From NCBI RefSeq assembly GCF_003477705.1, contig NZ_QUDV01000009.1, positions 84,342 through 148,341 of the forward strand: a stretch of 64,000 nucleotides of DNA, in the 5' to 3' direction. This DNA comes from Dorea sp. AF36-15AT (GTDB lineage Bacteria; Bacillota; Clostridia; Lachnospirales; Lachnospiraceae). The notes below the pieces were generated by a model. That model worked only from the letters and a program-made list of their open reading frames with translations. It did no database searches and was not told the origin of the DNA. This document shows positions 1 to 9,086 of the stretch, in pieces. The position numbers and the translations under genes are program-made. How positions within the stretch are numbered: position 1 is the stretch's first letter; every line of letters starts with the position of its first letter.

Positions 1-394
1 TTACACAGAAGAAGTCCAGCTTCTTGCCACGATTTCTGGCGGCAATAATACCAAGCACCAGACCAAATGATACGGCCATTACCAGTGCACGGATTCCAAG
101 ATCGGCAGAATATGGGAATGTCTGTCCGATAATATAGTTAACTGTCTTATTGGTGTACTTCATAGAGTAACCGAAATTGCCATGCAGCAAGTTCGCCAGG
201 TAGGTGAAATACTGCTGGATCAGCGGCTTATCGAAGCCGTAGTATGATCTCATATTGGCAGCTACTTCTTTTGTCAGCTTTGCACTGGTAAATGGATCAC
301 CAGGCATCAGACGAACCAGAAAGAACACGATGGTAACAAGTGCCCAAAGTGTAATAATAGCTGCGATCACCCGCTTAACAACATACTTAAACAT
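1..394 (-). CDS. oppB: Oligopeptide ABC transporter permease, OppB/DppB type (3' end cut by window)
   Basis: This is the N-terminal 131 residues of an inner-membrane permease of a peptide ABC transporter; the gene continues past base 1. The ATG at 394-392 follows an AGGAGG-type site. Visible are TM1 (about residues 8-30, ending in the motif RLMPGDPF typical of OppB/DppB), an extracytoplasmic stretch with YGFDKPLIQQY, and the start of TM2 near residues 100-120. The binding-protein gene lies directly upstream, so this is the transport half of the same uptake system. The apparent TAA at bases 3-1 is not in this frame. Confidence 0.9.
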   Translation of the reverse strand, partial: MFKYVVKRVIAAIITLWALVTIVFFLVRLMPGDPFTSAKLTKEVAANMRSYYGFDKPLIQQYFTYLANLLHGNFGYSMKYTNKTVNYIIGQTFPYSADLGIRALVMAVSFGLVLGIIAARNRGKKLDFFCV

Positions 395-414
395 CTTTTT
401 CCTCCTAAACAGAT

Positions 415-515
415 ATGAAAAGGGGATTCAGGAAAGGAAGATGATTCCTTCTTCCCTGAATCACCTTTTCATTCTAATCTTGTACAGAGCCCCGGACATA
501 CCGGGACTCTGTATA
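415..515 (-). other. Two stem-loops between oppA and oppB
   Basis: Two inverted repeats lie in the oppA-oppB gap. One, at about 418-470, pairs GATTCAGG with CCTGAATC within longer arms. The other, at 483-514, pairs TACAGAGTCCCGG with CCGGGGCTCTGTA as read on the minus strand. Neither is followed by a clear U-run on the transcribed strand. An RNA-stabilising or processing hairpin that lets the binding protein be made in excess of the permease is more likely than full termination (inference). Confidence 0.55.
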
Positions 516-551
516 ATAGGCTATTTATCTTGCCATTCAGATACAAAATAC

Positions 552-2195
552 TTATTTAGCATTTACATCTGCATATACCCAGTCGATGTTCAGACTGCAG
601 TAGTAGAAGTTGATACCTGTTGTATCATCATCCAGCATGTAGTATACATTTCTTGCCTGAAGAGGTACAAATGCGCCATCAGCAAGGATATCCTGCTCAG
701 CCTGATTCAGCTCATCCATACGCTTATCTGTATCCGGTTCATCCTGAGAAGCTATCAGCAGCTGATCAACTTCCGGATTCTCATACTGGCTGTAGTTGTA
801 AGAGCTGTCGCTCTTGAACAGTTCAAGGTAGCTGTAAGGATCATCGTAGTCAGATCCCCATCCGCCATAACCAATCTCATAATCATGCTCTGGGAATACT
901 TTGCCGTAGATGTCAGCATATGTTACCTGACGGATCTTTACGTTGATTCCAAGTGCATTCTGCCACTGCTCCTGAAGAGTCTCAACGATTCTCTTGCTAG
1001 AGTCAGCATCTGTTGTAACTACTTCAACTGTGATATCTGAAGCGTTAGCAATGCCAAGTTCCTGCATAGCAGCATTCAGATATTCTGTAGCTTTGTCCTG
1101 ATCTCCATCTAATGGATATGAGTAAGAATTCAGGTCATACGCTTCACCGTATGTAGTTCCCTTAGCCTGCAGTCCCGGGAATACCAGTCCATTGAATGCT
1201 GTATATGTATCAGCATTGGCAAGCTTGTTATAATCATTACGATTCAGTGCATAGTTAAGAGCCAGGCGGAAGTTCTTGTTGCCAAGTACCGGATTGTCAC
1301 TCTTAGAGTTGATGTAGCAGAAGTCAACGTTACCGTTCGCAAATACGTCAGCTTTATCCTTGTAGTCTGAAACATATGCTGTAGGAACCTGTACATAATC
1401 CAGATCTCCTGCCTCATACATAGAAAGCTGTGTATCTGTGTTCTCTACATAGTTAAGCTCACATTTATCAAGGTTAATAGAATCTTTATCCCAGTAGTTA
1501 TCGTTCTTCGCGAATGTCCATACATTATCCTCTGAGCTTGTCATTACAAACGGACCAGAGTATACGTTCTTCTCTGAAGTTGCGGCAAAATCTGTGCCGT
1601 ATTTTTCAACAATATCCTGACGAAGTGGTGCAAACTGACCTGATGATCCGATCAGACTCAAGAAGTATGATGTCGGGTGCTCAAGTGTCACCTCAAGTGT
1701 AGTGTCGTCTACAGCCTTAACTCCCAGTTCTTCAACATCCATTTTGCCCTGCTCAATGGCCTGACCATTCTTTAAGCAGTCACCAATGAATGCATATGGG
1801 CTGGCTGTCTCAGGATTAACCAGTCTCTTCCAGCTGTACTCGAAGTCAGCAGCTGTGATTGGCTCTCCATCACTCCATTTTGCATCTTTACGCAGGTGGA
1901 ATGTGTAAGTAAGTCCGTCTTCAGACTCATCCCAGCTCTCTGCAATACCCGGCTTAACATCACCGGCTGTGTTACGGGTAAGTCCCTCTGTAACAGCATG
2001 CTGGATCTCATTGTCACCAATGCTCTGTCCCTTAGTCGGATCCAGTGTAGTCGGCAGTGTGTTTACAGCATAACGGAATACTTTTCCATCAGCAGAATCA
2101 CCGTCTGACTTTCCACCACCTGGTGTTCCACAGCCTGTAGCAAGACCTGCTACCATAGCCATACTTAAAAATGCAGCTAATACTCTCTTTTTCAT
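552..2195 (-). CDS. oppA: Oligopeptide-binding lipoprotein (SBP family 5)
   Basis: A 547-residue extracytoplasmic solute-binding protein for a peptide ABC transporter. It begins with a lipoprotein signal (MKKR, hydrophobic core, ATGC with Cys22 as the lipidation site), then a Gly/Ser/Asp-rich linker. The mature part has the family-5 signature region (FHLRKDAKWSDGEP, about residues 100-113) and a C-terminal YGGWGSDYDDPYSYLE segment typical of OppA-like proteins. It sits 16 nt downstream of an M24 peptidase gene and upstream of oppB, so the transporter is co-expressed with a proline-directed peptidase. Ligand specificity cannot be read from sequence; the context suggests Pro/Hyp-containing peptides (inference). 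Confidence 0.93.
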   Translation of the reverse strand: MKKRVLAAFLSMAMVAGLATGCGTPGGGKSDGDSADGKVFRYAVNTLPTTLDPTKGQSIGDNEIQHAVTEGLTRNTAGDVKPGIAESWDESEDGLTYTFHLRKDAKWSDGEPITAADFEYSWKRLVNPETASPYAFIGDCLKNGQAIEQGKMDVEELGVKAVDDTTLEVTLEHPTSYFLSLIGSSGQFAPLRQDIVEKYGTDFAATSEKNVYSGPFVMTSSEDNVWTFAKNDNYWDKDSINLDKCELNYVENTDTQLSMYEAGDLDYVQVPTAYVSDYKDKADVFANGNVDFCYINSKSDNPVLGNKNFRLALNYALNRNDYNKLANADTYTAFNGLVFPGLQAKGTTYGEAYDLNSYSYPLDGDQDKATEYLNAAMQELGIANASDITVEVVTTDADSSKRIVETLQEQWQNALGINVKIRQVTYADIYGKVFPEHDYEIGYGGWGSDYDDPYSYLELFKSDSSYNYSQYENPEVDQLLIASQDEPDTDKRMDELNQAEQDILADGAFVPLQARNVYYMLDDDTTGINFYYCSLNIDWVYADVNAK

Positions 2196-2211
2196 AAGTC
2201 GTCCTCCTTCT

Positions 2212-3276
2212 TTAAAGTTCTATTAGCTCATGTGTAGCACTTATCAGGTTCTCATATCCATCCTCTGTAATGATACCCTGATCTTCGATCCGGACACCAC
2301 CCCATCCCGGGATATAAATACCTGGTTCTACTGTCATTACGCTGCCTGCCTGCAGCACATCGGTATGGTTCTTACCAATAAATGGAAGTTCATGTACAAA
2401 CAAACCTACTCCATGACCGATTCCCGTATAGTTATACGGCATATATTCAGTTCCTTCTATCGCTTTCAGAGATGCCTGATAGCAGTCCTCACCGGTAACT
2501 CCCGGTTTGATTGTTGCTTCAACATCCTCTGTCATCTGTCTGCAAATGTTATATACTTCTTTCTGCTTTGGTGTTGCCTTGCCGACAACTACAGTTCTTG
2601 TCATATCAGAAAGATAGCCATCATACTGGCATCCATAATCCATCAGCACGAAATCTCCGTATTCCAGGGCTCTGTTGCCCGGAATGCCATGAAGAAGTGA
2701 TGTCTTAGGTCCTGAGATCAGGATTCCACCGTACGGCTTGGTATCTGCTCCTTCCATTACCATGTAATGTGATAACCTGGAAGCGAGTTCCTTCTCTGTC
2801 ACTCCTACTTTGATGTCCTGAAGAATCTTATCAAATGCTCTGGAAGCAATATCACAGGAAACTCTTAACTTCTGGATCTCTTCCGGTGTCTTCACTTCAC
2901 GGAATCTCTCAACTACGTTCAGCGTAGGTACTAATTCAGCATCAATCGCATCCTGCATGGATCTCCATGTTGCAAATGTAAGATGATCCTGTTCAAAGCC
3001 AATGGTCTTAACGCCATCCTTTTTACACAGTTCCGCGATCACATTGCCAATACCGGTTGATCTCCAGTTAATGATCTCATAATCCGGACACTCCATGCTT
3101 GCCTGCTCGGTATATCTCGGATCTGTGATAAAGTACTGATTTGCTTTATCGATAAACAGGTACGAATCATCGCCGGTGTATGCGCTGATACATCTGACAT
3201 TAGCCGGTTTTGCAATATAAAATCCGTCCAGTCCTTCTTTTTCCATATAGCTTCTTAATTCTTCTAATCGATTCAT
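2212..3276 (-). CDS. M24-family Xaa-Pro aminopeptidase/dipeptidase
   Basis: A 354-residue cytoplasmic metallopeptidase with the full M24 pita-bread layout: an N-terminal creatinase-like domain (about 1-125) and a C-terminal catalytic domain. The metal-ligand set is visible: Asp in VLMDYGCQYDG, Asp in LSDMTRT, His in IGHGVGLFVHE, Glu in TVEPGIYIPG and Glu in VRIEDQG. Family members cleave bonds next to proline. It lies 22 nt after a GH127 gene and 16 nt before the peptide-binding lipoprotein gene, so it probably processes the peptides that the transporter imports. A second M24 peptidase sits at 33659-34732. Xaa-Pro specificity is from family knowledge; action on Hyp peptides is inference. Confidence 0.9.
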   Translation of the reverse strand: MNRLEELRSYMEKEGLDGFYIAKPANVRCISAYTGDDSYLFIDKANQYFITDPRYTEQASMECPDYEIINWRSTGIGNVIAELCKKDGVKTIGFEQDHLTFATWRSMQDAIDAELVPTLNVVERFREVKTPEEIQKLRVSCDIASRAFDKILQDIKVGVTEKELASRLSHYMVMEGADTKPYGGILISGPKTSLLHGIPGNRALEYGDFVLMDYGCQYDGYLSDMTRTVVVGKATPKQKEVYNICRQMTEDVEATIKPGVTGEDCYQASLKAIEGTEYMPYNYTGIGHGVGLFVHELPFIGKNHTDVLQAGSVMTVEPGIYIPGWGGVRIEDQGIITEDGYENLISATHELIEL

Positions 3277-3298
3277 AACGTCTGCTTATACCTGCCTT

Positions 3299-5371
3299 TC
3301 ACTTAATAATTGTATATACATGATACGCTCTGTCTCCTACTTCGTAAACCGGAATCCATTTCCAGTCTCCGAGTCTGAATGCAAGGCCGTCTTTATACTC
3401 ATCCATCCATTCCGCCCGATCTGCGATTTCATTCTCTTTGATCGGAAGTTCCAGGAACTCCTTCTCACCCGAAATTGCTGCCATAATATATGGTCCATAC
3501 TGGATTGCCGCTTTTTCCGGTTCATCCGGTGTTCGGAGTACCTTCCATCCCGGCATCCACCGAATCCGAAGTTTCACATCACCGGAGTGCATCGTGATCT
3601 CGATATACCCGGCTTTATTTTTCTTCGTCTCCAATACTTCTCCATCCATCTCCAGCAAACATTCATCTGCCCACTCCGGATAGCGAAGATATAACTTCCG
3701 AAATGTGCCATTCTGAATCCTCAGTTCATATTCCTGTCTGCGCTGTGATACACACTCCATATGAAGCCTCATATCATCCTGGCTGAATTCAGACGGTATA
3801 TACATATTTATAAAGAATGCATCCCTTTTCTGGAAATACATACCTTCCTGATACTTAAAGTGACTCTCCATGCCGGTTCCATGACAACAGCTGTTTTCAA
3901 ATAAGAACTCTCTCTTCATCCCCGGTCCGAGCGGAAAGAAATAAGTACTTTCTCCGCTCCCGCTTTCATCTGGCGTTGCCAGAATGTGGTTATAAAGAGT
4001 CTTTTCATAATAGTCCATATACCTGCTGTCAGGATCCATCTGATACAGTTCTCTGGTAAGCTTCAGCATATTATAAGAAGCACATGTCTCCTGAGTCGAT
4101 GCTGTCAGAAGCTTTCCGATCTCCCGGTACCCCTGGAACATCTCGCCCTCACCAACACCTCCCGTGGCATATGTTCTATTCTCCGTTACTGTCGTCCAGA
4201 ACGCTCTTGCCATTTCCAGATACTTCAGATCCCCTGATGCTTTGTAGATCTCTATTGCTCCCAGAATCTGTGGAATATGCTGATTCGCATGGATTCCATT
4301 CAATTGATCCCGATAGTGCATCAGTGGTCGGTATAACTTGTCATTATCAAATAATCCGGCACACTTCAGGAATTCTTCTCTTCCCGTCAGTTCAGCAAGT
4401 TGTGCCATTACCACATTCATACCGCCAAATTCTCCGGCTATGTACATGCTCCACATCTTCTTAAGCTGTGCTTCCGGAAGCTGTGATAATCTGTGCCAGG
4501 TCCACACTCCCATCTGCTCTGCAATAGAAAGTGCTTCTTTCTTATCTATATATAAGTAACAGTCCAACAGTCCTGCTATAATCTTATGAAGTGTATAGTA
4601 TGGAGCCCAGATTTTAGGATATGGTGTATACTCTTCCAACAGATCAAACTGTTCTTCCGAATATGCGCTTAAGAATCCTTCCCGAATACCATCTATATTC
4701 TGAAATGCTCGCTGGCATTCTCCCAGTTCGTCTACCATGTAGACTGCCTTATCCCGGATCTTCTCATCTCCTGTAGACCGATAACAAAGTGCCAGTGCTG
4801 AAAGATAATGTCCTGTGGTATGTCCTTTGAGCTTGCTCTCATCGGCGTCCCATCCATCCGGACTGTCAGCTCCTCTGGTGTCCAGCCCCGACGCCTTCCT
4901 GAAATGATACAGCATACTGTCATCATCCATCGAAAGCAAATACTTATGCATCTGTTCCTGAGCCTCGTAAAATGCATTCCCCGGAAGTATCCGAATCTCT
5001 GCCTCTGCGTTCTGATAAACTTCTGCATCTTTATCAGGTCTTCCCTGCACAGTAACTTCTATAGGATATGTGTCTGCATTCTGATGTGGATTCTCCTGTT
5101 CCAGAATCGTCACTGCATATACTTTGCTGGCAGTAGCTTCTCCATATGTAAAAGTACCTGTCAAAAGCACTTCCCGGTTTCCCATGCCATATAACGGACG
5201 GTTCACCCTGCCATCTGTATCCAGGAAACGCTCTTCTCCTGAGCTCCAGTTAATCTCTGATCCGTACTTCCCTTTTGCAGGAAGTGCAAGATTAAACGTC
5301 ACAGTCTTCAAATTCCCAAGATAAAGAAAATCCATATCTTTTTGTACTACTTTCTGGTCGCTCAGGTTCAT
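3299..5371 (-). CDS. GH127-family beta-L-arabinofuranosidase (HypBA1-like)
   Basis: About 690 residues, no signal peptide, so probably cytoplasmic. I chose the ATG at 5371 over the one at 5398 because AGAGG lies 8 nt upstream of it. An Ig-like N-terminal segment (about 1-100) precedes an alpha/alpha-barrel catalytic domain. The Cys-Zn catalytic set known from Bifidobacterium HypBA1 can be placed: Glu428 and Cys430 in STQETCASYN, and the pair Cys495-Cys496 in NSCCHGTG (the first Cys is the nucleophile position). GH127 enzymes release beta-L-arabinofuranose, classically from hydroxyproline-linked arabinosides of extensin. The gene heads the operon with an M24 peptidase and oppAB. The related family GH146 (arabinan-active) is the main alternative. 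Confidence 0.85.
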   Translation of the reverse strand: MNLSDQKVVQKDMDFLYLGNLKTVTFNLALPAKGKYGSEINWSSGEERFLDTDGRVNRPLYGMGNREVLLTGTFTYGEATASKVYAVTILEQENPHQNADTYPIEVTVQGRPDKDAEVYQNAEAEIRILPGNAFYEAQEQMHKYLLSMDDDSMLYHFRKASGLDTRGADSPDGWDADESKLKGHTTGHYLSALALCYRSTGDEKIRDKAVYMVDELGECQRAFQNIDGIREGFLSAYSEEQFDLLEEYTPYPKIWAPYYTLHKIIAGLLDCYLYIDKKEALSIAEQMGVWTWHRLSQLPEAQLKKMWSMYIAGEFGGMNVVMAQLAELTGREEFLKCAGLFDNDKLYRPLMHYRDQLNGIHANQHIPQILGAIEIYKASGDLKYLEMARAFWTTVTENRTYATGGVGEGEMFQGYREIGKLLTASTQETCASYNMLKLTRELYQMDPDSRYMDYYEKTLYNHILATPDESGSGESTYFFPLGPGMKREFLFENSCCHGTGMESHFKYQEGMYFQKRDAFFINMYIPSEFSQDDMRLHMECVSQRRQEYELRIQNGTFRKLYLRYPEWADECLLEMDGEVLETKKNKAGYIEITMHSGDVKLRIRWMPGWKVLRTPDEPEKAAIQYGPYIMAAISGEKEFLELPIKENEIADRAEWMDEYKDGLAFRLGDWKWIPVYEVGDRAYHVYTIIK

Positions 5372-5404
5372 ATTGACATCCTCTATAATTTTATACACGT
5401 TAAT

Positions 5405-5433
5405 AATATAACACTTTTTAGACCAAAGTTCAA
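5405..5433 (-). promoter_or_regulatory. Promoter of the GH127-peptidase-opp operon
   Basis: On the minus strand TTGAAC (5433-5428), a 17-nt spacer and TATATT (5410-5405). The spacer contains CTTTGGTCTA, the complement of the TAGACC motif that also covers the start of the divergent glycyl-radical operon. The leader to the chosen GH127 start is about 30 nt. Confidence 0.6.
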
Positions 5434-5491
5434 TTCCTCTTTTCCATTTTTCATGATTTTTAGACGCATTTCATAAATTGTCTAAAAAAGT

Positions 5492-5526
5492 GCAAAAAAA
5501 GGCACCTTTTTAAGGATGCCTTCTTT
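5492..5526 (-). terminator. Hairpin with U-run between the divergent promoters
   Basis: Minus-strand reading gives AAAGAAGGCA, a short loop region, then TGCCTTTTTTT: a stem followed by a T-run, which is terminator-like. It lies between the two predicted promoters, so it would act on a transcript starting further right (for example near the TAGACTATAG at 5551) and could be an attenuator. Its function is uncertain. Confidence 0.4.
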
Positions 5527-5620
5527 GGTAACGCTTGACGTGATTATATACTATAGTCTAAATTATTTCCAGTCTTTTTTTGAATTTTTTAATTTTATTT
5601 CTTGCATTTTTGTTTTCATC

Positions 5621-5659
5621 TGTCAAACTATTGACAATCTGACCGTTATATGGTACTTT
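5621..5659 (+). promoter_or_regulatory. Promoter of the glycyl-radical (hypD-like) operon
   Basis: TTGACA (5631-5636), a 17-nt spacer and TACTTT (5654-5659). The -35 box is the right arm of a perfect palindrome TGTCAA-ACTA-TTGACA (5621-5636), and the inverted TAGACCATAG/CCATAGTCTA repeat starts at the expected transcription start. Both are well placed for repression. Confidence 0.65.
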
Positions 5660-5715
5660 TAGACCATAGTACAAACCATAGTCTACAAACCTTAAAAGAA
5701 AGGAATAAAAATGCG

Positions 5716-6624
5716 ATGAATCTGATTACCAACATTCAAAAATTCTCTATACATGATGGTGACGGAATCCGCACAACCGTATTTTTCAAAGGCTGTCCGC
5801 TCAAATGTGAATGGTGTCACAACCCTGAGACACAGCGTTATGAGCAGGAGCTTCAATATGATTCCGAGAAATGTACGGGTTGCGGCTGCTGCGCTAAGGT
5901 CTGTCCGTCCGGTGCGATCACAATGCAGGATGGCAAGCCGGTACTCGATAAGACACTCTGTCAGCTCTGTGGCAAATGTACGAACTTCTGTCCACAAGGT
6001 ATCCGTGAGATCATCGGCGAAGAATACTCCGTCAAGAGTCTGGTTCGCGAGTTAAAGAAAGACCTGATGTTCTATGAAGATTCCGGCGGCGGTGTTACAC
6101 TCTCCGGTGGAGAGGTTATGACCATGGCAACCGATTACATTCTTGCAATTGCCAAAGCATTAAAACATGAAGATATCACCCTTACCATTGACACCTGTGG
6201 TCATGTTTCTTATGATAAATTTGAAGTAATTCTTCCGTATGTGAATACATTTTTATATGATATCAAAGTTATGGATCCAGAACTTCACAAAAAATATATC
6301 GGTGTCGACAACAGGCTGATCCTCGAGAATCTGGTGAAACTTTCTAATGCAGGCGCCCGCATTTATATCCGGATTCCTACTATTAAAGAGGTCAACGGTA
6401 ATGAACAGAATATGACAGAGACGATTAGGTTTCTGAAAGGACATGACATCCATCCGGCTCAGGTCAATCTCCTGCCTTACCATGATACAGGCAGCGGCAA
6501 ATACGCCAAGCTGGATATGGAATATAAAGGAACAGATTTACATGCACCATCCAAAGAAGAAATGGAAAGCTTTGTGCAGCTTTTCAAGGATGCAGGATTT
6601 CAAAACACCAAAATAGGAGGTTAG
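5716..6624 (+). CDS. Glycyl-radical enzyme activating protein (radical SAM)
   Basis: A 302-residue radical-SAM activase that installs the glycyl radical on its partner enzyme. The SAM-cluster motif is C27-PLK-C31-EW-C34. It is followed by a two-cluster ferredoxin insert (cysteines from about 53 to 92, CTGCGCCAKVCP and CQLCGKCTNFCP) typical of activases of HypD, glycerol dehydratase and arylacetate decarboxylases. The SAM-binding glycine motif is SGGGVTLSGGE. The ATG at 5716 gives the canonical N-terminus MNLITNIQKFSIHDGDGIRT; an upstream in-frame ATG at 5650 overlaps the promoter. Four bases separate it from the partner gene, so the two are co-transcribed and presumably a cognate pair. Confidence 0.92.
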   Translation: MNLITNIQKFSIHDGDGIRTTVFFKGCPLKCEWCHNPETQRYEQELQYDSEKCTGCGCCAKVCPSGAITMQDGKPVLDKTLCQLCGKCTNFCPQGIREIIGEEYSVKSLVRELKKDLMFYEDSGGGVTLSGGEVMTMATDYILAIAKALKHEDITLTIDTCGHVSYDKFEVILPYVNTFLYDIKVMDPELHKKYIGVDNRLILENLVKLSNAGARIYIRIPTIKEVNGNEQNMTETIRFLKGHDIHPAQVNLLPYHDTGSGKYAKLDMEYKGTDLHAPSKEEMESFVQLFKDAGFQNTKIGG

Positions 6625-6628
6625 GAAA

Positions 6629-9007
6629 ATGGCAACAAAACGAGGCATGAACGAAAGAATCCAGAAATTAAGAGATCTCAGCGTCAACACTCCGGTACAT
6701 ATCGACCTGGAAAGAGCTAAGATTGAGACTGATTTCTACAAAGAAAATGAGGGTAAATACTCTATCCCGGTTATGAGATCTATGGTTCTGAAAGAATATT
6801 TCTCCAAAAAGACTCTGTATCTGGGAGACGGCGAACTGATCGTCGGAGAAAAAGGTAAAGATCCACAGGCATCTCCTACTTTCCCGGAATTGTGTTGCCA
6901 CAGCGTAGAGGATATGACCGTTATGAGCGAGCGTGATCTGGTATCTTTCCACACTACCGAAGAAGACAGAAAGCTTCAGGCGGAAGAGATTATTCCTTAT
7001 TGGAAAGGCAAGACCATGCGTGAGAAGCTTCTCTCCATGATGACTCCGGAATGGCATGACTGTTACGAGGCAGGTATGTTCACAGAGTTCATGGAGCAGA
7101 GAGGTCCTGGACACACATGCGGCGGTGAGCAGGTGTTCACAACCGGATACATGGATTACAAAGAAAAAATCAAAAAGACTATGGATTCCCTGGATTTCAT
7201 GAATGATCCGGAAGCCCTGGATAAATTAGAAGAACTGAAAGCTATGGATATCTCCTGCGATGCAGTGATCATTCTTGGTGAGAGATATCACAAACTGGCT
7301 CTCGAGATGGCTGAAAAAGAGACAGACGAGACACGTAAGGCAGAACTCCTGCAGATTGCTGCCAATCTGGAAGTCGTACCTGCTCATGCTCCACAGACTT
7401 ACTGGCAGGCAATCCAGTTATACTGGTTCACACACCTTGCAGTTACAACAGAGCTGAACCCATGGGATGCATTCAGTCCGGGACGTATGGATCAGCATCT
7501 GATCAAATACTATGAGGCAGATACAGAAGCAGGTATTCTGGATGACGAAAGAGCTCTGGAACTTCTGGAGTGCTTATGGGTTAAGTTCTACAACCAGCCG
7601 GCACCTGTCAAAGTAGGTATTACATTAAAAGAAAGTGCTACCTACACAGACTTCGCCAACATTAATACCGGTGGTGTCACACCAGATGGCAAAGACGGCG
7701 TTAATGCTGTCAGCTATCTGATTCTTGACTGCATGGACGATATGAAACTGGTTCAGCCTAACTCCAATGTAACCATCAGTAAGAAAACACCGACCAAGTT
7801 CTTAAAGAAAGCATGCGAGATCTCCAGAAAGGGATGGGGACAGCCTGCATTTTACAATACAGAAGCTCAGACTATGGAGCTTATCAACGCAGGTAAATCT
7901 TTGGAAGACGCACGCCGCGGCGGTTCTTCAGGATGTGTTGAGACAGGAGCATGGGGAAGCGAAGCATATATCCTGACCGGATACATGAACATTCCAAAGA
8001 TTTTCCAGCTTACGCTTTACAACGGATATGACAATATATCCGGCAAACAGCTTGGTTTGAAACTTGGATACGCAAAAGACTTCAATACATATGAAGAGCT
8101 GTGGGAAGCATTCAAGAAACAGATGAAACACTTCATCGATATCAAGCTTCGCGGTAACAACGTGATCGAGAAGCTGTACGCGGAATATATGCCGGCTCCT
8201 TGTCTGTCAGTTGTAACCAACGACTGTATCAGCAATGCAAAAGATTACAATGCAGGTGGTGCAAGATACAATACCAACTACATTCAGGGTGTAGGTATCG
8301 GAACTATTTCTGACTGTCTTGCAGCTATTAAATACAACGTATATGACAAGAAAAACTTCACAATGGAAGAACTGATCGAAGCAATGGATCACAACTTCGA
8401 AGGATATGATGCTATTTACCGTATGGTTCATGACAAATCACCTAAGTATGGCAATGATGATGACTACGCTGATGATCTGATGCAAGATGTATTCTATCTG
8501 TACCATGATTTGATCACAGGTCGTCCGAACATGAAAGGTGGTAAATACGGCGTAGATATGCTTCCGACTACCTGCCACGTATACTTCGGCGAAGTTATCG
8601 GAGCAACAGCTAATGGACGTAAAGCTAACGTCCCTGTATCCGAAGGTATTTCTCCTGAAAAATCTGCAGATACGAATGGTCCTACAGCTGTTATCAAATC
8701 CTGCGCTAAGATGGATCACCTGGCAACAGCAGGTACTCTGCTGAACCAGAAGTTCACTCCTGACGTAGTTGCCGGCGAGGAAGGTCTGAACAACATGGCA
8801 AGCCTGATCCGCAGCTACTTCGCTATGGACGGACATCATGTACAGTTCAATGTCATCGACAGACAGACTCTGATCGATGCTCAGAATAATCCAGACGACT
8901 ACAAGGATCTGATCGTTCGTGTAGCCGGATACAGCGACTTCTTCCGCAACCTGTCTAAACCGTTGCAGGATGAGATCATCAACCGTACAGAGCAGTCTTT
9001 CAACTAG
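6629..9007 (+). CDS. hypD: Glycyl radical enzyme, trans-4-hydroxy-L-proline dehydratase (HypD)-like
   Basis: A 792-residue glycyl radical enzyme. The active-site thiyl cysteine is Cys436 in SSGCVETG with the catalytic Glu438, and the radical site is Gly767 in RVAGYSDFF. Compared with Clostridioides difficile HypD as I remember it, these are offset by two residues. The residues known to line the hydroxyproline pocket are present: His in GPGHT, Asp in LNPWDAF, Ser and Phe in KESATYTDF, and Tyr in LTGYM. HypD dehydrates trans-4-hydroxyproline to pyrroline-5-carboxylate, which ProC reduces to proline. No proC lies nearby. The wording around the Cys differs slightly from my memory of HypD (SSGCVETGAW against TSGCVETGCF), so a HypD-like subgroup with a modified substrate remains possible. 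Confidence 0.85.
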   Translation: MATKRGMNERIQKLRDLSVNTPVHIDLERAKIETDFYKENEGKYSIPVMRSMVLKEYFSKKTLYLGDGELIVGEKGKDPQASPTFPELCCHSVEDMTVMSERDLVSFHTTEEDRKLQAEEIIPYWKGKTMREKLLSMMTPEWHDCYEAGMFTEFMEQRGPGHTCGGEQVFTTGYMDYKEKIKKTMDSLDFMNDPEALDKLEELKAMDISCDAVIILGERYHKLALEMAEKETDETRKAELLQIAANLEVVPAHAPQTYWQAIQLYWFTHLAVTTELNPWDAFSPGRMDQHLIKYYEADTEAGILDDERALELLECLWVKFYNQPAPVKVGITLKESATYTDFANINTGGVTPDGKDGVNAVSYLILDCMDDMKLVQPNSNVTISKKTPTKFLKKACEISRKGWGQPAFYNTEAQTMELINAGKSLEDARRGGSSGCVETGAWGSEAYILTGYMNIPKIFQLTLYNGYDNISGKQLGLKLGYAKDFNTYEELWEAFKKQMKHFIDIKLRGNNVIEKLYAEYMPAPCLSVVTNDCISNAKDYNAGGARYNTNYIQGVGIGTISDCLAAIKYNVYDKKNFTMEELIEAMDHNFEGYDAIYRMVHDKSPKYGNDDDYADDLMQDVFYLYHDLITGRPNMKGGKYGVDMLPTTCHVYFGEVIGATANGRKANVPVSEGISPEKSADTNGPTAVIKSCAKMDHLATAGTLLNQKFTPDVVAGEEGLNNMASLIRSYFAMDGHHVQFNVIDRQTLIDAQNNPDDYKDLIVRVAGYSDFFRNLSKPLQDEIINRTEQSFN

Positions 9008-9041
9008 CTCAAACAAATAATTGCTTAACAGTTTAAAGTCT

Positions 9042-9086
9042 GAGAAGACCTTTCACACACGCTTATGTGTAAAGGTCTTCTCGTTT
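9042..9086 (+). terminator. Terminator after hypD
   Basis: Perfect stem GAGAAGACCTTT / AAAGGTCTTCTC with an extended CACAC/TGTGT inner stem, followed by GTTTATC. It ends the activase-hypD transcript. Confidence 0.8.

Larger units (their letters stand above)
5419..5685. promoter_or_regulatory. Repeated TAGACC/TAGACTATAG operator-like motifs in the divergent region
   Basis: The 344-nt gap between the GH127 operon and the activase gene holds several copies of one motif: TAGACCAAAG (5419-5428), TAGAC/GTCTA half-sites (5461-5465 and 5480-5484), CTATAGTCTA (5551-5560), TAGACCATAG (5660-5669) and CCATAGTCTA (5676-5685). The last two form an inverted repeat with a 6-nt spacer just after the rightward -10 box. 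One copy lies inside the leftward promoter spacer. A common regulator for both operons is inferred; its identity is not known. Confidence 0.55.

Noticed and set aside
255..1040. Long rightward open frame over the oppB start and oppA 3' end
   Set aside because: It is antisense to two well-supported genes, crosses their intergenic hairpins and has no family features.
5397..5398. Upstream start (ATG at 5398) for the GH127 gene
   Set aside because: It would begin at the transcription start with no ribosome site; AGAGG fits the ATG at 5371.
8438..9016. 192-codon leftward open frame inside hypD
   Set aside because: Antisense shadow of the glycyl-radical C-terminal region, whose frame is strongly conserved.
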